DNA of 64,000 bases from Clostridium_AD sp050717535 (GTDB lineage Bacteria; Bacillota; Clostridia; Clostridiales; Clostridiaceae). The stretch lies in contig NZ_JBOITM010000073.1 of assembly GCF_050717535.1 (NCBI RefSeq), positions 39,360 to 103,359 of the forward strand, read 5' to 3'. The notes below the pieces were generated by a model. It worked only from the letters and a program-made list of their open reading frames with translations. It did not search any database and was not told where the DNA came from. Of the stretch, positions 61,900 to 64,000 are shown one piece after another (the first letter of the stretch is position 1; every line of letters starts with the position of its first letter). The position numbers and the translations under genes were made by a program.

Positions 61900-62661
61900 C
61901 TAGATAATCTCTACCCTCATTTTTTCTAATTCTTCACAAATTTTCTCATCGGGCCTTTCGTCTAAAATAATTGCGTCTACATCATAAATATCTGCAAATT
62001 TGTAAGTGCCATCATATTGAAATTTCTTGTTTTCCATCACTAGATAAACTTTTTTTCCTGAGTGTATAATGGCTCTTTTCGTATTACCATCCTCCATATC
62101 AAAAGTTGTAAGACTTTTATCAAACATATTCACTCCACAGCTACCTATAAAGGCTCTATTGGGATTGTGCCGAGATACACTCTCTATAGTGGTAGATCCA
62201 ACAAACCCATTTAATTCTTTATTAAACACTCCCCCAGTGCCTATGACGTCTACATGGTCACACTTTGAAAAGGTTCTAAAAATATCAATCATGTTAGTTA
62301 TAACTATGAGCTTTTTATTGCCCTTTGCAATTTTCTCTGCAATTAATATATTTATGGATGAAATATCTAAAAAAATTGTCTCCTTTGGCTTTATAAGTTC
62401 ATAGGCCTTTTGTGCAATGTTCATTTTTCCTTCTGAATTGATATTTACTCTACTTAGAATATCATTATGTGGAGCGGACTTTCTACTTAATACTCCGCCT
62501 CCATAAGTTCTCTTAATAATTCCTTGTTTTTCTAAGACTTTTAGATCTTTTCTTATACAGTCCTCTGTTACATTAAATCTTTTGCTTAGTTCCTTTACAA
62601 TTACTTTTTCGTTTTCATTTAGCAATTGAATTATTCTCTCTATTCTTTCTTCTGCAAACAT
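61900..62661 (-). CDS. DeoR family transcriptional regulator
   Basis: This 253-residue protein has an N-terminal DeoR winged helix (ERIERIIQLLNENEKVIVKE, FNVTEDCIRKDLKVLEKQG, IIKRTYGGG) and a C-terminal DeoRC sensor domain, with IGTGGVFNKELNGFVGS and KKVYLVMENKKF. Such regulators respond to sugar phosphates. The neighbouring HAD phosphatase upstream fits sugar phosphate metabolism, suggesting a local regulon. No operator is obvious. Confidence 0.9.
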   Translation of the reverse strand: MFAEERIERIIQLLNENEKVIVKELSKRFNVTEDCIRKDLKVLEKQGIIKRTYGGGVLSRKSAPHNDILSRVNINSEGKMNIAQKAYELIKPKETIFLDISSINILIAEKIAKGNKKLIVITNMIDIFRTFSKCDHVDVIGTGGVFNKELNGFVGSTTIESVSRHNPNRAFIGSCGVNMFDKSLTTFDMEDGNTKRAIIHSGKKVYLVMENKKFQYDGTYKFADIYDVDAIILDERPDEKICEELEKMRVEII

Positions 62662-62722
62662 TTTATTTCCACCTCACCTTATAGAGTGTACGTGATTATA
62701 ATTTAATACAAAATATTATTTC

Positions 62723-63625
62723 TTATACAGCTATCTTTTGATTTAAGATAAACTTTTCTATGACATGTGCCACCCCATTGTCCTCATTGCTATAAGTTAC
62801 ATAATCAGCAATTTCTTTTATTTCTGGAAATGCGTTTCCCATTGCCACACCGAGCCCTGCATACTGGATCATCTCTTTATCATTCCCCGAATCTCCTATA
62901 CAAATTATCTCATTTGGCTTTATTTTAAGTTCCCTTGCAATCTTTTCTAGTCCTGTTCTTTTACTAATATTTTTCTTCATAACTTCCACATTAAAAGGTG
63001 TTACTTTTGAAACTGTGAAATTTTCTAAAAATTTTTGTGGCAACTTAGACATATCTTTGAATAATTCTCTGTTGAAACCCTCTTTAGCTTCAAGTTTATT
63101 TTCATCCAATATTATACTTGGAAATAATGCTTGCACCTCTTCTAAAATACTTAAGTCCTCATTTATTAACATTATTTTTGTTATTAGTGTATCTTTATCT
63201 AGTGAATTAAAATCCCTAATTTCTAAAGGTATATTATTAGCGATAGCATCAAATTCACTATAATAGTTGGCAGAGTTTATTAATATACGGTCATCAGAAT
63301 ACATATTTAAAGTTATATGAAGCTTCTTCACCAAATTAAATACATATTTAAACTCATCATAACTAAGTGGACTAGATTGAATTACTTTTTCATTAGTATT
63401 ATTCATTACTAGCGCCCCGCTACATACCACGCAATAATTATCATCACTTACTAAATCTAACTTTTCTAAATACTTCTCTATGCCTTGAATTGTACGTCCT
63501 GAGGCAATTACAACTTTAACACCTAGTTGTGTTGCTTTTTTAATTGCTATAATGTTTTCCTCTGAAATTTTCTTATTATCATTTAATAATGTTCCATCCA
63601 TATCTATTGCCAATAATTTATACAT
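62723..63625 (-). CDS. Cof-type HAD-IIB family phosphatase
   Basis: This 300-residue HAD enzyme has motif I LLAIDMDGTLLNDNKKIS, motif II VVIASGRTIQGI, a C2B cap (about residues 90-190), the motif III lysine and motif IV IICIGDSGNDKEMIQYAGLG, followed by VAMGNAFPEIKEIAD. These phosphatases act on sugar phosphates or flavin nucleotides. It lies 61 bp before the DeoR gene and probably starts the operon. Confidence 0.92.
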   Translation of the reverse strand: MYKLLAIDMDGTLLNDNKKISEENIIAIKKATQLGVKVVIASGRTIQGIEKYLEKLDLVSDDNYCVVCSGALVMNNTNEKVIQSSPLSYDEFKYVFNLVKKLHITLNMYSDDRILINSANYYSEFDAIANNIPLEIRDFNSLDKDTLITKIMLINEDLSILEEVQALFPSIILDENKLEAKEGFNRELFKDMSKLPQKFLENFTVSKVTPFNVEVMKKNISKRTGLEKIARELKIKPNEIICIGDSGNDKEMIQYAGLGVAMGNAFPEIKEIADYVTYSNEDNGVAHVIEKFILNQKIAV

Positions 63626-63832
63626 ATAAAAACCCCTTATTTTTGTAGAAATTCTTTTAGAACTTCTACAATTAAATTATGTTCTGTTATTTGTACTAAA
63701 CTTGCCTTAAGTAATAATTATATTTTTTTTCAATTTGGTATTGAATTTTCCATAATTACATTATACAATAAGACTAAACAATAAACAATGATAATAAACA
63801 ATAATATACATATAAAAAGGGGGTATATAGTT
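63626..63832. other. Divergent spacer with hairpin and plus-strand promoter candidate
   Basis: TTGTAGAA...TTCTACAA (about 63643-63671) forms an 8-bp stem. TTGAAT and TACAAT with 17 bp between them (about 63743-63771) are a promoter candidate for the interrupted plus-strand gene. Imperfect repeats of AATAAACAATGAT follow. Confidence 0.45.
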
Positions 63833-63886
63833 TTGGCTAGTGATAGAATTGAAAAACTTAAAAATCAACTTTTTGAAATCGAGTAG
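63833..63886 (+). pseudogene. 5' end of a gene interrupted by a group II intron
   Basis: A TTG codon with AAAGGGGGT upstream starts MASDRIEKLKNQLFEIE, and the frame stops at TAG exactly where the intron sequence begins. The piece is charged and helical. I do not recognise it. The rest of the gene, if present, would lie beyond the intron, outside the window. Confidence 0.5.
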
Positions 63887-64000
63887 GAGCTAAATAATTA
63901 ATTTATTTAGCGACCTCTCACACCACCATGCATACCGTTCGGTACACGGCGGTTCAATAGAAATTAATGTTTTAATAAATATGTCTCAGATATAGAAACT
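63883..64000 (-). mobile_element. Group II intron 3' end (domains V and VI)
   Basis: On the minus strand the sequence has ACCGCCGTGTACC-GAAC-GGTATGCATGGTGGT (63923-63954), a domain V-like hairpin with a C-G-C catalytic triad position. It is followed by GTGAGAGG and the domain VI hairpin GCTAAATAA...TTATTTAGC (63889-63911), and ends CTCCTAC. ACCGCCGTGTACCGAACGGT next to GGTGGTGTGAGAGGTC is well known from bacterial group II introns. The body of the intron and any reverse transcriptase lie outside the window. Confidence 0.8.

Overview
The window is low-GC DNA with clostridial features: strong AGGAGG-type ribosome binding sites, a T-box leader before thrS, AddAB and SbcCD repair nucleases, a CD3324-type small regulator, and homologues typical of Clostridium sensu stricto. 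Assignment to a species is not possible from sequence alone; Clostridium cluster I is my inference.

Left third (1-26 kb), almost all minus strand: a surface polysaccharide locus. Reading with transcription (right to left), an initiating sugar-phosphate transferase (16977-17645) is followed by ManC, Gmd and Fcl (GDP-mannose to GDP-L-fucose), an O-acyltransferase, two GT4 glycosyltransferases, a Wzy-like polymerase, two GT2 glycosyltransferases, a polysaccharide pyruvyl transferase, a Wzx-like flippase, an iron-sulfur F420-dehydrogenase-like protein, GalU, an acyltransferase-3 protein and a Core-2/I-branching glycosyltransferase. Right of it lie YihY, a frameshifted O-antigen ligase/polymerase, RmlB, RmlC and RmlA, and then a 2.2-kb stretch (23.46-25.70 kb) of broken capsule genes with internal deletions and fusions. 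No RmlD is present, so dTDP-L-rhamnose cannot be completed from genes in the window.

Middle (26-42 kb): an omega-amidase-like nitrilase, an orphan Phd/YefM antitoxin, relics (a nitrilase 3' end and a piece with an acyl-CoA-dehydrogenase-like motif), DnaA-box sequences, a heptad-repeat coiled-coil protein, DUF1294, a four-copy 94-bp tandem repeat, and the addB-addA-sbcD-sbcC double-strand-break repair operon.

Right third (42-64 kb): a chemoreceptor, phosphoglucomutase, a beta-lactamase-fold serine hydrolase, a dead REP-associated transposase inside its own terminal repeats, a DUF1450 protein with an apparent ATT start, a GGDEF-EAL protein, a polysaccharide deacetylase, T-box-thrS, glnS, two hypothetical proteins, a possible structured leader RNA before a CD3324-like gene and rsgA, an SGNH hydrolase, a DeoR regulator, a HAD phosphatase and, at the right edge, the 3' end (domains V and VI) of a group II intron.

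The most unusual signal is a family of roughly 300-bp quasi-palindromes (about 18325-18620 and 28990-29292, plus a decayed copy at 18110-18300). They share a GC-rich core, but the outer arms differ between copies: each outer arm is an inverted match to the 3' end, stop codon included, of the gene beside that copy (yihY-like and sbcC). I know of no described element that does this. Secondary signals are the 94-bp tandem array and the leader RNA at 59.1-59.47 kb with mutually exclusive hairpins.
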